Source: UBA5158 sp963692955 (GTDB lineage Bacteria; Pseudomonadota; Gammaproteobacteria; DSM-16500). Taken from it: 64,000 nt of DNA. The notes beneath the pieces were generated by a model. That model was not told the DNA's origin, did not search any database, and worked only from the letters and a program-made list of their open reading frames with translations. Position numbers and translations under genes: made by a program. Location of the stretch: positions 1,302,001 to 1,366,000 of the forward strand of contig OY843587.1 in assembly GCA_963692955.1 (NCBI GenBank). The letters run 5' to 3'. Below, one piece after another: positions 27,266 through 35,390 of the stretch (position 1 is the first letter of the stretch; each line of letters opens with the position of its first letter).

Positions 27266-27823
27266 TCATTTTTTCCATTTAATATTACAACCCACACTCG
27301 CTTTTTGATCGGGATCAACCGTCTCATTTTGCAAAAGCGCGTCTAGCGCCGCGCGCAAATCTTTGCCATTCACTGCTTTGCCGTTGCCGGGTGTCGCCGC
27401 ATCAAAACGCCCGCGGTAGACACACGCAAGCGCCGCGTCAAACACATAAAAATCCGGCGTGCACGCGGCCTGATATGCTTGCGCGACAGTTTGTGTTTCA
27501 TCGTAAAGGTATGGGAAGGTAAAACCATACTCCGCAGCGAACGCCCGCATTTTTTCCGGTCCGTCTTGCGGATAATTATCAACGTCATTCGAACTGATCG
27601 CGACGAATGTGATGCCTTTGTCTTGATAGTCTTTGGCGGTTTTAACTAGCTCAGAAATAATATGGATGACGTAAGGACAGTGATTGCAAATAAACATAAT
27701 CACCGTCGCGGTTTTCGATTTCAACGCGGACAAAGAAAGCATTTGATCAGAACGTGTATCCAATAGTTTAAAATCGTATGCTTTTGTGCCAAGCGGCAGC
27801 ATGGTTGATGGTGTTTGAGCCAT
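27266..27823 (-). CDS. Thioredoxin-fold (AhpC/TSA, TlpA-like) protein
   Basis: 185 residues, no signal peptide. The redox motif is CNHCPYV (about residue 46), after KTATVIMFI. FVAISSNDVDNYPQDGPEKM and the family cis-Pro region ACTPDFYVFD follow. Members are annotated as redoxin-domain or peroxiredoxin-like proteins without a proven substrate. GAAGGT precedes the ATG. Convergent with fadJ. Confidence 0.88.
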   Translation of the reverse strand: MAQTPSTMLPLGTKAYDFKLLDTRSDQMLSLSALKSKTATVIMFICNHCPYVIHIISELVKTAKDYQDKGITFVAISSNDVDNYPQDGPEKMRAFAAEYGFTFPYLYDETQTVAQAYQAACTPDFYVFDAALACVYRGRFDAATPGNGKAVNGKDLRAALDALLQNETVDPDQKASVGCNIKWKK

Positions 27824-28004
27824 AAAATTTACCTTCTATAATGTCATTATTTTTGAATTTTTCATGCGTAGTGTAGTCAATTTATCCGAAAATAAAAATA
27901 TTGTTTTGTTATGCAAATCGAGTATTCTTGTAAATTCTAAAATATCGATGCATGAATTTTCTTTGCAGAATAATTCGAAAAAACCAGAATAACAGGAGAG
28001 ATTT

Positions 28005-29363
28005 ATGGCGAAACGGTCTGCCATCAAACGGCTTGTTCAGCAAATGTGTGCGGCTGGAATGTTGATGTGTTCCACGCAAAGCTTCGCTGCCGCGTTTCAG
28101 TTATACGAACAAGATGGGGCGACCGTCGGTGATTATCATGCCGGCCGCGCGGCGGAAGCGAATAATGCCGCGACTGCGTTTTATAATCCGGCGGGCATGT
28201 CACGCATTGCCAATCAGCAAATCGTGTTTGGCGACGTTGCGGTCTTATCTGATCTTAAATATCGCGGCAGTGTGTCTGTGAATACTATTAACGCTGGCGT
28301 GCCGGTGAATGTAGTGAACCAAGGCGGCGGCTTTAGCACCATTCCAGATTTATTTTATGTCGCGCCCATTAGTGACCGTTTTGCTTTTGGTTTCAGTATC
28401 GCAGCGCCGTTTGGTTTGAAAACCGATTACGGCAGAGTTTCTAATTTGCGTTATGCGGCCACCGCGACCGAATTAACGGTCGTCGATGTCAGTCCATCCT
28501 TATCGTTAAAAATTATTCCGCAATTATCTATCGGTTTAGGTTACGATTGGCAGCGCTTCGGCGCGGAGTTTAATCAAGACGCTTTTATTAGCGGTTTTAA
28601 CGCTTATGCCTATAACAAAGCGTGGAGCAGCGCGAGTGGTTTTCATATGGGGGCGTTATATTCGCCTTGGGAATCGACCCGCTTCGGTATTTCATTTAAT
28701 TCGCAAGTCGTACACCATCCGCATGGCACGAGTAAGTTAATCGGCCCGGGCGCTAGTTTTGTTACGGGAATTCCCGCGCCGTTTGGTCAAGGCAATCCCC
28801 AAGCGATAGTTTCACAGCAAGCTTACACGCGCGTGACCTTACCCGCGTATACGACGTTGAGCGCGTTCCACCAATTAAATAATCGCTGGGCGTTGCTGGG
28901 AACGGCGATTTATACGCGCTGGAGTACGTTTAAAACCTTAACGCTTAGCAATATAGCAACCGTGAATTTAAACGGCTTTTTACCTGTTGCGTCTAACACC
29001 GGTAGTTTGACGCTGACGGAAAATTACCGCGATGCGTGGAACTTTTCGCTGGGTTCAGAATTTTACGCGACTGACAGAGCGACGTTTCGCTGTGGTATCG
29101 GTTATGACGAAAGTCCAATTAAAAATAATTTGCGCGACGTGCGTATTCCCGATAACAACCGTTACGCGGTAGCGCTTGGCGGCCATTATCAAGCGATTAA
29201 GCAACTCGGTTTCGATGTGGGTTGGACGCATTTATTTGTGCCGGGCCATACCAATATCACTCCCCCACCGTTAACTGTAGGCGCGCAAACTACAGTGACG
29301 AGAGGTTATATGCAAACCAACGCCGATATTTTTGGTGCGCAAGTTACGTGGGATATCGTCTAG
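28005..29363 (+). CDS. fadL: FadL-type outer-membrane fatty-acid transporter
   Basis: 452 residues. A signal peptide (ending SFAAA) is followed by AFQLYEQDGATVGDYHAGRAAEANNAATAFYNPAGMSRI; the NPAGM signature and the N-terminal hatch region are characteristic of FadL. Alternating beta-strand patterns run to the end, which finishes in a barrel-like QVTWDIV. It imports long-chain fatty acids or other hydrophobic compounds. AGGAGAG precedes the ATG. It fits the beta-oxidation genes upstream. Confidence 0.9.
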   Translation: MAKRSAIKRLVQQMCAAGMLMCSTQSFAAAFQLYEQDGATVGDYHAGRAAEANNAATAFYNPAGMSRIANQQIVFGDVAVLSDLKYRGSVSVNTINAGVPVNVVNQGGGFSTIPDLFYVAPISDRFAFGFSIAAPFGLKTDYGRVSNLRYAATATELTVVDVSPSLSLKIIPQLSIGLGYDWQRFGAEFNQDAFISGFNAYAYNKAWSSASGFHMGALYSPWESTRFGISFNSQVVHHPHGTSKLIGPGASFVTGIPAPFGQGNPQAIVSQQAYTRVTLPAYTTLSAFHQLNNRWALLGTAIYTRWSTFKTLTLSNIATVNLNGFLPVASNTGSLTLTENYRDAWNFSLGSEFYATDRATFRCGIGYDESPIKNNLRDVRIPDNNRYAVALGGHYQAIKQLGFDVGWTHLFVPGHTNITPPPLTVGAQTTVTRGYMQTNADIFGAQVTWDIV

Positions 29364-29365
29364 CA

Positions 29366-29743
29366 CTAGGCTGGATTGATTTGTACTTGAAACGGGTCTA
29401 GCGCCACAATTTTATAAGGCCCGGTTTCCGTCACTTGACTGATCCCTTGATTGATATCCAAAATCACCGTTCCTATGCTGGGCCCACTACAGTCGGGGGT
29501 CATGTAAACATCCGCTTTGCAATTCCAAGTGTTGCTACCGCAAGCGATATATAATTCTAACTGCGATATTAAATTTGCACTGTGGGCATGCGTTATGCCT
29601 TCGTCGCCTAATTGATTTGAACACATGCCATCGTTGACTACGCAAGTGGAATCAAAGTCAGTGTTGTTGATGATGTTCAAGTCGGCGTGGGCGCTGGTGG
29701 CGAGTAAAATTAGAGAGGTAAAGTATGATAGTTTTTTTAGCAT
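29366..29743 (-). CDS. Small secreted orphan protein
   Basis: 125 residues with a clear signal peptide (MLKKLSYFTSLILLATSAHA). The mature part has six cysteines and looks beta-rich (DLNIINNTDFDSTCVVNDGMCSN...). No family recognised; disulphides in the periplasm or outside the cell seem likely. It converges tail to tail with fadL, with 2 bp between the genes. Confidence 0.7.
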   Translation of the reverse strand: MLKKLSYFTSLILLATSAHADLNIINNTDFDSTCVVNDGMCSNQLGDEGITHAHSANLISQLELYIACGSNTWNCKADVYMTPDCSGPSIGTVILDINQGISQVTETGPYKIVALDPFQVQINPA

Positions 29744-29782
29744 GGGTTTGTCCTTAGGAAAATTCGGTTTGTGTGCGATGGG

Positions 29783-31276
29783 TTACGCAGGCAAAGCGGT
29801 AAGCCAATAAGCTAACTGTGTAATCTGTTGCGGTGTAAATTGCAACCCTAATTTGCTGCGTCGCCATAAAATATCTTCCGCGGATTTCGCCCATTCGTGA
29901 TGCAGCAAATATTCAATTTCTTTTTGATAAAGTCCCGCGCCGAAATCTTGGCCTAAATCCGCGAGACTTTGCGTGTGATTCAATATTAATTTCGCCCGCG
30001 TCCCGTAATTATGCGCGTAACGCAGCGCGGTTTTTTCGGGCAGCCACGGGTATGACGTTAACAAATTATCGCGGAAATCCGCAAACGTCGTCGGCGAAAA
30101 ATCACATCCAGGCAACGATTCATTGGCAGTATTACAAACGGGTAATTGCGGAAACACAACGCGCAATTTTTCTAACGCTTCATCCGCCAGCGTGCGAAAG
30201 CTCGTGAGCTTGCCGCCAATCACCGTCAACATGCGTGTTTCGGCATGAAAATGCAATTCATAACCGCGCGTAATTTCGGAAGTTTGTTTGCCCGCCTGGG
30301 CTTGCAAGCAACGCACCCCCCAGTAAGAATAGACAATATCTTTCGCTGTGATGGGTTTATTGAAAAAATTATTGATGACGGCGCAGAGATATTGCTGTTC
30401 TTCATCGGTAATCGACAATTGCTCCAGGTCACCCGTACAGGGAAAATCGGTAGTGCCGATCAAGGTAAAATCTGTTTGATAAGGAATGGCGAATACCACC
30501 CTTTTATCAGAGTTCTGTAAAATATACGCGAAATCACCAGCATAAAGCTTTGGCACGACGATATGACTGCCTTTGTCCAACTCGACTTGAAAAGTTATTG
30601 TTGACGGCGAAATTTTCTTTTGCACTTCGGCGACCCATGGGCCGCTGACATTTACTAACGTTTTCGCGAACACGGAAAAACTTTCTTGATTGTCATTATT
30701 TTTTAATTCAATTTTCCACACATCATTTTCAAACTGCGCTGAAATAAAAGTCGTATGCGTTAAAATCGTCGCGCCTTTTTCTTTCGCCGCTAGGGCGTTT
30801 AGTATGACTAATCGCGCGTCGTCGGTCATGCAGTCATAATACGAAAAACCCATTTTATACGGCTGCAACAGCGCTTCACCGCGGGCGTCATGCGCCAAAT
30901 TAATTTTTTTAGAATTAGGCAGCAGCGGATGCGACGCTAAATGATCGTATAACCACAAGCCAATCATGATCATCCAAATCGGACGCAAATGTTTGCTGTG
31001 CGGCAAAATAAATTCTAACGCGGTAATAATGTTGGGATTGTTACGGAATAAAATTTCGCGTTCTTGCAGGGCTTTTCTGACGAATTTAAATTCGTAATTT
31101 TCTAGATAGCGGAGGCCGCCGTGAATTAATTTGCTGCTGGCGGAAGAAGTGGCGGAAGCTAAGTCGCCTTTTTCACAAAGCGTCACTGACAACCCACGGG
31201 CCGCCGCGTCCGCCGCGATGCCTACGCCGTTGATGCCACCGCCAATGATAAAAATATCCGCTACCGCTGGTTGCAT
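29783..31276 (-). CDS. glpD: Aerobic glycerol-3-phosphate dehydrogenase
   Basis: 497 residues from ATG 31276; the upstream in-frame start adds 22 residues not found in GlpD. The FAD-binding motif is IIGGGINGVGIAADAAARGLSV, followed by SKLIHGGLRYLENYEF, the GlpD signature. It oxidises glycerol-3-phosphate to DHAP at the inner membrane and feeds the quinone pool. Divergent from glpK across 67 bp, so the two are probably co-regulated. Confidence 0.94.
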   Translation of the reverse strand: MQPAVADIFIIGGGINGVGIAADAAARGLSVTLCEKGDLASATSSASSKLIHGGLRYLENYEFKFVRKALQEREILFRNNPNIITALEFILPHSKHLRPIWMIMIGLWLYDHLASHPLLPNSKKINLAHDARGEALLQPYKMGFSYYDCMTDDARLVILNALAAKEKGATILTHTTFISAQFENDVWKIELKNNDNQESFSVFAKTLVNVSGPWVAEVQKKISPSTITFQVELDKGSHIVVPKLYAGDFAYILQNSDKRVVFAIPYQTDFTLIGTTDFPCTGDLEQLSITDEEQQYLCAVINNFFNKPITAKDIVYSYWGVRCLQAQAGKQTSEITRGYELHFHAETRMLTVIGGKLTSFRTLADEALEKLRVVFPQLPVCNTANESLPGCDFSPTTFADFRDNLLTSYPWLPEKTALRYAHNYGTRAKLILNHTQSLADLGQDFGAGLYQKEIEYLLHHEWAKSAEDILWRRSKLGLQFTPQQITQLAYWLTALPA

Positions 31277-31343
31277 GAGGCACTCGCTTTGCCGCCATTT
31301 GTGATTTACTATAGCATATAATTGCAACAGATTGGAAAGCAAA

Positions 31344-32831
31344 ATGCCCGCCTATCTGCTAGCTATCGATCAAGGCACGACGAGTTCGCGCGCGATGATT
31401 TTTAATCATCAAACGGAAATTATTGGCCAATATCAGCTTGCCTCGACATCTTTTTATCCGCAAGACGGTTGGGTAGAGCAAGACCCCGAAGAAATTTGGA
31501 AAGCCGTGCTGACTTGCTGTCAGCACGTATTAACCGATACGGGCTTAGCAGCGAAGCAAATCACTGCCGCGGGCATTACCAACCAACGTGAAACGACGAT
31601 TATCTGGGACCGGAAAACTGGCGAGCCGGTGTATCCCGCCATCATTTGGCATGACCGGCGCGCGCAAGATATTTGCCATGCGTTGTCGCAGTTAAGCATC
31701 AGCGCGGATTTAAAGAAAAAAACCGGCCTGTTGATTGATCCGTATTTTTCCGCGATAAAAATCTTGTGGATACTCGACAATGTGACGGGCGTGCGTGCCC
31801 GCGCAGAACGCGGCGAATTAGCGTTTGGCACGATTGATACTTTTTTATTGTGGCGTTTTACCAACGGCAAAGTGCATGCCACCGACGCTACTAACGCCTC
31901 GCGGACATTATTATTTAATCTTGAGACGCAGAAGTGGGATCCAGATATTTTATCGGCGTTTCACATTCCCGATTCATTGCTTCCTATCGTGTTGGATAGC
32001 GCGGCGGAGTTTGGCGAGATCGACGCTAATTGTTTAGGCCATGCTATTCCGGTGAGCGCAATGATTGGCGATCAGCAAGCCGCAACGGTTGGTCAAACGT
32101 GTTTTAACGCGGGCATGATGAAAGCGACGTATGGCACTGGCTGTTTTTTGTTGATGAACACCGGCTCGCACATTATCCATTCTAATCAGCAATTGTTGGC
32201 GACGGTGGCATACCGCTTGCAAGGCGTTACGACGTACGGTTTAGAAGGCAGCATTTTTTCCGCGGGCGTGATTATCAAATGGCTGCGCGATACTTTGAAA
32301 TTAATTCATGTTGCCAGTGATTCTGAAGTCATGGCGCTGCGGGTCGACAATACCGCCGGCGTATATTTCGTGCCGGCATTCACCGGCTTAGGCGCGCCTT
32401 ATTGGGACCCGGCGGCGCGCGGCGCGATTTTGGGTTTAACCAGTTTGACGAGTCCAGAGCATATCGTGCGCGCCGCGCTAGAAGCGGTGTGCTATCAAAC
32501 GCGCGATCTTTTGGAATGTATGAAACTAGACGGCATCAAAGATTGGGAAGCGTTGCGCGTCGATGGCGGCATGGTCGTGAATAATTGGTTATTACAATTT
32601 TTAGCGGATATCGTCGAGCGCAGCGTGCAGCGGCCGACTTGCATTGAAACCACGGCGCAGGGTGCGGCGTTTTTTGCGGGCTTACAGATTGGCGTATATC
32701 AATCATTAGAAGAAATATCCCATGTCTGGCAAGCGGACGCGCGTTTCACGCCCACATTAGAAAATGCGCAGCGTGAACATTTGTATCAAGATTGGAAAAA
32801 AGCAGTAGCTAGAATAGTCACTCACAGTTAA
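31344..32831 (+). CDS. glpK: Glycerol kinase
   Basis: 495 residues from ATG 31344; the in-frame TTG at 31332 overlaps the GGAAAG ribosome site. FGGY-kinase features are AIDQGTTSSRAMIF, GWVEQDPEEIW, NQRETTIIWDRKTGEPVYPAIIWHDRR and GDQQAATVGQTCF. It phosphorylates glycerol with ATP. A TATAAT at 31317-31322 may be its -10, without a clear -35. Confidence 0.96.
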   Translation: MPAYLLAIDQGTTSSRAMIFNHQTEIIGQYQLASTSFYPQDGWVEQDPEEIWKAVLTCCQHVLTDTGLAAKQITAAGITNQRETTIIWDRKTGEPVYPAIIWHDRRAQDICHALSQLSISADLKKKTGLLIDPYFSAIKILWILDNVTGVRARAERGELAFGTIDTFLLWRFTNGKVHATDATNASRTLLFNLETQKWDPDILSAFHIPDSLLPIVLDSAAEFGEIDANCLGHAIPVSAMIGDQQAATVGQTCFNAGMMKATYGTGCFLLMNTGSHIIHSNQQLLATVAYRLQGVTTYGLEGSIFSAGVIIKWLRDTLKLIHVASDSEVMALRVDNTAGVYFVPAFTGLGAPYWDPAARGAILGLTSLTSPEHIVRAALEAVCYQTRDLLECMKLDGIKDWEALRVDGGMVVNNWLLQFLADIVERSVQRPTCIETTAQGAAFFAGLQIGVYQSLEEISHVWQADARFTPTLENAQREHLYQDWKKAVARIVTHS

Positions 32832-32876
32832 AATCTTCGCATTACTGCGTTAAAAATTTTTCACCAGGAAAATGAT

Positions 32877-33482
32877 ATGAAAAAAGGTATTGTGATACTT
32901 GCGGTGGCTAGCGGTTTAACTTTTTTAGCGAGTCACGCTTGCGCGGGTAATCGTGCGGGTGCCGTTACTTTCACGCCGGGTATCGGTTATGATTTTTTCG
33001 CGAGTAAACGCAATATTCGCAATACCACTGTCATTCCAGAAATAGCGTTAGCGTATAATTTCGATGAGCATTGGGGTCTTGAAGGCGCGTGGGGAACATT
33101 TGGTACGAGTTATCACGGTGGTGTGGCCGCCAACCAAAGTGTGAAAGGAGATTTGTATACGCTCGCCGGTATCTATCATATTAATCAATTTAATTATCAC
33201 ATAGTCGAACCGTATGTCGCCGCTGGGCTTGGCGTGTTGTATCTTAATCCGAACCGCTCGAATGCAAATAACTTAGCTAACTTGAATGCGGCGCTAGGGA
33301 CGCAAGTATTTTTCTCTGACTCGATTGCTTTCCGCAGCGAAGTCCGTGATCTTTACACGCTGTCTGGTGGCGTCAATGATGTTATGTTGAATTTTGGCGT
33401 GAGCTTCTTGATAGGCGGCAATACGCCCGTCACAGAGCCTAGCCCGTATAAACAATTAAGTGATAGCGCCGTAAGCCAGTGA
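32877..33482 (+). CDS. Outer-membrane beta-barrel protein (OmpA/OprF N-terminal type)
   Basis: 201 residues with a signal peptide (cleavage after SHACA). The rest fits an eight-stranded barrel: FTPGIGYDFF, IPEIALAYNFDEHWGLEGAWG, VEPYVAAGLGVLYL and a closing VNDVMLNFGVSFLIGG. It lacks the OmpA peptidoglycan-binding domain, so it is a barrel alone with a short polar tail. Role unknown; probably envelope or surface. AGGAAAATGAT precedes the ATG. Confidence 0.82.
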   Translation: MKKGIVILAVASGLTFLASHACAGNRAGAVTFTPGIGYDFFASKRNIRNTTVIPEIALAYNFDEHWGLEGAWGTFGTSYHGGVAANQSVKGDLYTLAGIYHINQFNYHIVEPYVAAGLGVLYLNPNRSNANNLANLNAALGTQVFFSDSIAFRSEVRDLYTLSGGVNDVMLNFGVSFLIGGNTPVTEPSPYKQLSDSAVSQ

Positions 33483-33619
33483 GTGGTTTAAAGCAAATAA
33501 TACACCTCTCTCCAATTTTCGATTATCCTTTTATAATCAACGTCCTATACAAGAAATTTTGACGCTTCAGGTTATCAAAACATAAATATAGTAAATTATC
33601 TCCAAGTTAGGCATTTTTA

Positions 33620-33636
33620 ATTAATATTTACTTAAT
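33620..33636 (+). promoter_or_regulatory. PmrA-like box with -10
   Basis: ATTAATATTTACTTAAT matches cTTAA-nn-TT-nn-cTTAAt except the first base. TATTAT (33647-33652) follows after 10 bp, the same geometry as at 15394. It would drive the F-box/ankyrin-like gene at 33702. Confidence 0.68.
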
Positions 33637-33653
33637 GTATTGAATGTATTATA

Positions 33654-33679
33654 TGCAGATCATTAATGCAGATCATTAA
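33654..33679 (+). repeat. Tandem 13-bp repeat in the 5' leader
   Basis: TGCAGATCATTAA occurs twice head to tail directly after the predicted -10, spanning the likely transcription start. Two exact copies; a second operator or a replication slip. Confidence 0.7.
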
Positions 33680-33701
33680 ATAATAATATCGAGAATTAAT
33701 A

Positions 33702-35042
33702 ATGGCTAACACACGGGCAATCGAAGAGAAAATACAGACCAGCATAGATCCAGAAGCCATGGACATCGAAACCAATTCTACAGCTGAAAGCAAAGAAGAA
33801 GAAAAATCTGTTGCTCTCGTCGAAGTTAACAAACATGCCCCATCTTATTTAGATAAACAACTTGCGGCATCTTTCGTTGCGGCATCCAATGCATTTTGTT
33901 TTACGCCATCCTCCCCGGGACCGACAAAAATCTCATTATTTCTTTTTCTTGGGAGAATACCCACTGCTGTTCTACTAAAACACCTCTTACCATTTTTAGC
34001 ACTGGAATCCAATGCTAAAGATTATTATAGTCTGGTTCGCGTAGATAGACCCCTAGGCTCTTTATTTCGAAGACACCTCGCAGACCTTCATTTAACACAG
34101 TTACTCCAACACATAGCGTATGGCGAAAAAACACAGGCAGAAAAGATCATCCAGCATAGACCAAACTTATTATTGCTTAGCGGGCCGATTGTTAAGGACT
34201 ATGCCGGACGTGAAATCCAGCAAACTGCTTATCAAATGGCGCTAGCGGCGGGTGATGTCTTTGTGAAATTTGAAAAAGGCGGCGTGTACCAGCCAGACGC
34301 ACAAGGCGAAGAAATGAAAGAAATGATTGAACGTTATGTTATAAAACACCTTGGCCAGGAAACAGGCGTAGCAGAACTCGAAAGACAACGAAAAATGCTA
34401 TTTCCAGATGATTTTGAAGAATACGTAAAACAGAAGCGAGCAAAAGATTTAGCAGCTGTCACAGAAATATTTGATACGATAGGCCTAGCTTCCTCATTAG
34501 ATGAAGATGGTCTACTGGAAGAATGCGGAAAAGCATTAAAGAAGTTCAAAACCCATTTAGAACCTAAAGGGATAATTACAACCACAACACAAGGCTGTCA
34601 CTTTGACCCGCAAATACTTGTGGAGGCATACGGACTATATGATGCTAATCATATAAACTTTGGTGATGACTGGAATAGTCCGAAGAATCTGTTTGCCTGG
34701 CAAAAAGTCATTGGATTAATCCAGCGTTATTTAACCGCCTGTGATGCTATGGTGTTGTGCCAGGGGCCTTATTATCTTGTCCAGAATGGCGAGAAATTCG
34801 GACGTACCTTAAATTTTCGTTTTGGCGGTGGTGTTTACTTTCCTCTTGATACTGATCCTACTTGGTCTTTCGGTAAAAATGCCTGCGCCCTCGCATGGGG
34901 CGCGTGGCCTCAGCGGGCGCGGCACGCGCGGGCGGGTCGTTGGAGCCGCTCGGCGTTTTGGAAATCTTATGTCGAGCAAAAACATCGTCGTTGCGAAAGC
35001 CTATGCAACATCCAGACAATCAGTCAAAGACTCGGTGCGTAA
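33702..35042 (+). CDS. F-box/ankyrin-like effector candidate, 3' end possibly frameshifted
   Basis: 446 residues. An acidic N-terminus is followed by an F-box-like helix set (IPTAVLLKHLLPFLALESNAKDYYSLV, about residues 88-115) and an ankyrin-like unit (LLQHIAYGEKTQAEKIIQHRPNLLLLSG, then KDYAGREIQQTAYQMALAAGD). From memory this arrangement recurs in Legionellales proteins listed as Dot/Icm substrates. The last 50 codons cross a very GC-rich stretch and become rich in Trp, Arg and Cys; the neighbouring frame reads on to 35103 with more ordinary composition. It has a PmrA-like box upstream. Confidence 0.72.
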   Translation: MANTRAIEEKIQTSIDPEAMDIETNSTAESKEEEKSVALVEVNKHAPSYLDKQLAASFVAASNAFCFTPSSPGPTKISLFLFLGRIPTAVLLKHLLPFLALESNAKDYYSLVRVDRPLGSLFRRHLADLHLTQLLQHIAYGEKTQAEKIIQHRPNLLLLSGPIVKDYAGREIQQTAYQMALAAGDVFVKFEKGGVYQPDAQGEEMKEMIERYVIKHLGQETGVAELERQRKMLFPDDFEEYVKQKRAKDLAAVTEIFDTIGLASSLDEDGLLEECGKALKKFKTHLEPKGIITTTTQGCHFDPQILVEAYGLYDANHINFGDDWNSPKNLFAWQKVIGLIQRYLTACDAMVLCQGPYYLVQNGEKFGRTLNFRFGGGVYFPLDTDPTWSFGKNACALAWGAWPQRARHARAGRWSRSAFWKSYVEQKHRRCESLCNIQTISQRLGA

Positions 35043-35357
35043 TAATGTAGAGTTCCGTCGTGAACCCGTAAGTAATTTTGGCTGGTCGAACATGATCGGA
35101 TAAATAAATCCAGCAAGTCTTCGTATGAACAAATTTCAAATGTCTTTACCCACCAAATGACAAAGTGGAGAAGATAGTTTCTGGTACGTCGGAGAGAAAC
35201 TCCATCATCAACCATCATGGTAATTGGAGCTATCTATGCACTTTCTCACCAGATGCTCACCGCTATTCCAAGATATTATGTGCAGTAATTTAGGTTAATT
35301 TCTTATAAAGTCTAAAAGTTTTTTGCCTACTACACATAACGCCTTACCGCCTACAAT
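35043..35357. other. Region between the F-box-like gene and its terminator
   Basis: No gene in its own right. Its first 61 bp (to 35103) are the end of an alternative frame, opened at 34822, that may be the true tail of the upstream gene. The remainder shows no motif I recognise. Confidence 0.4.
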
Positions 35358-35387
35358 AATTTTTATGTGTTGCAGCACATAAAAATT
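35358..35387. terminator. Bidirectional terminator hairpin
   Basis: Perfect 12-bp stem AATTTTTATGTG / CACATAAAAATT with loop TTGCAG. The AT-rich stem supplies U-tracts on both strands. It sits 3 bp from the stop of the minus-strand gene at 35391 and serves both convergent genes. Confidence 0.75.
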
Positions 35388-35390
35388 AGT

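Noticed and set aside
27836..28027. 63-residue minus-strand ORF between the thioredoxin-fold gene and fadL
   Set aside because: It overlaps the fadL start, has no ribosome site or recognisable composition, and fills a promoter region.
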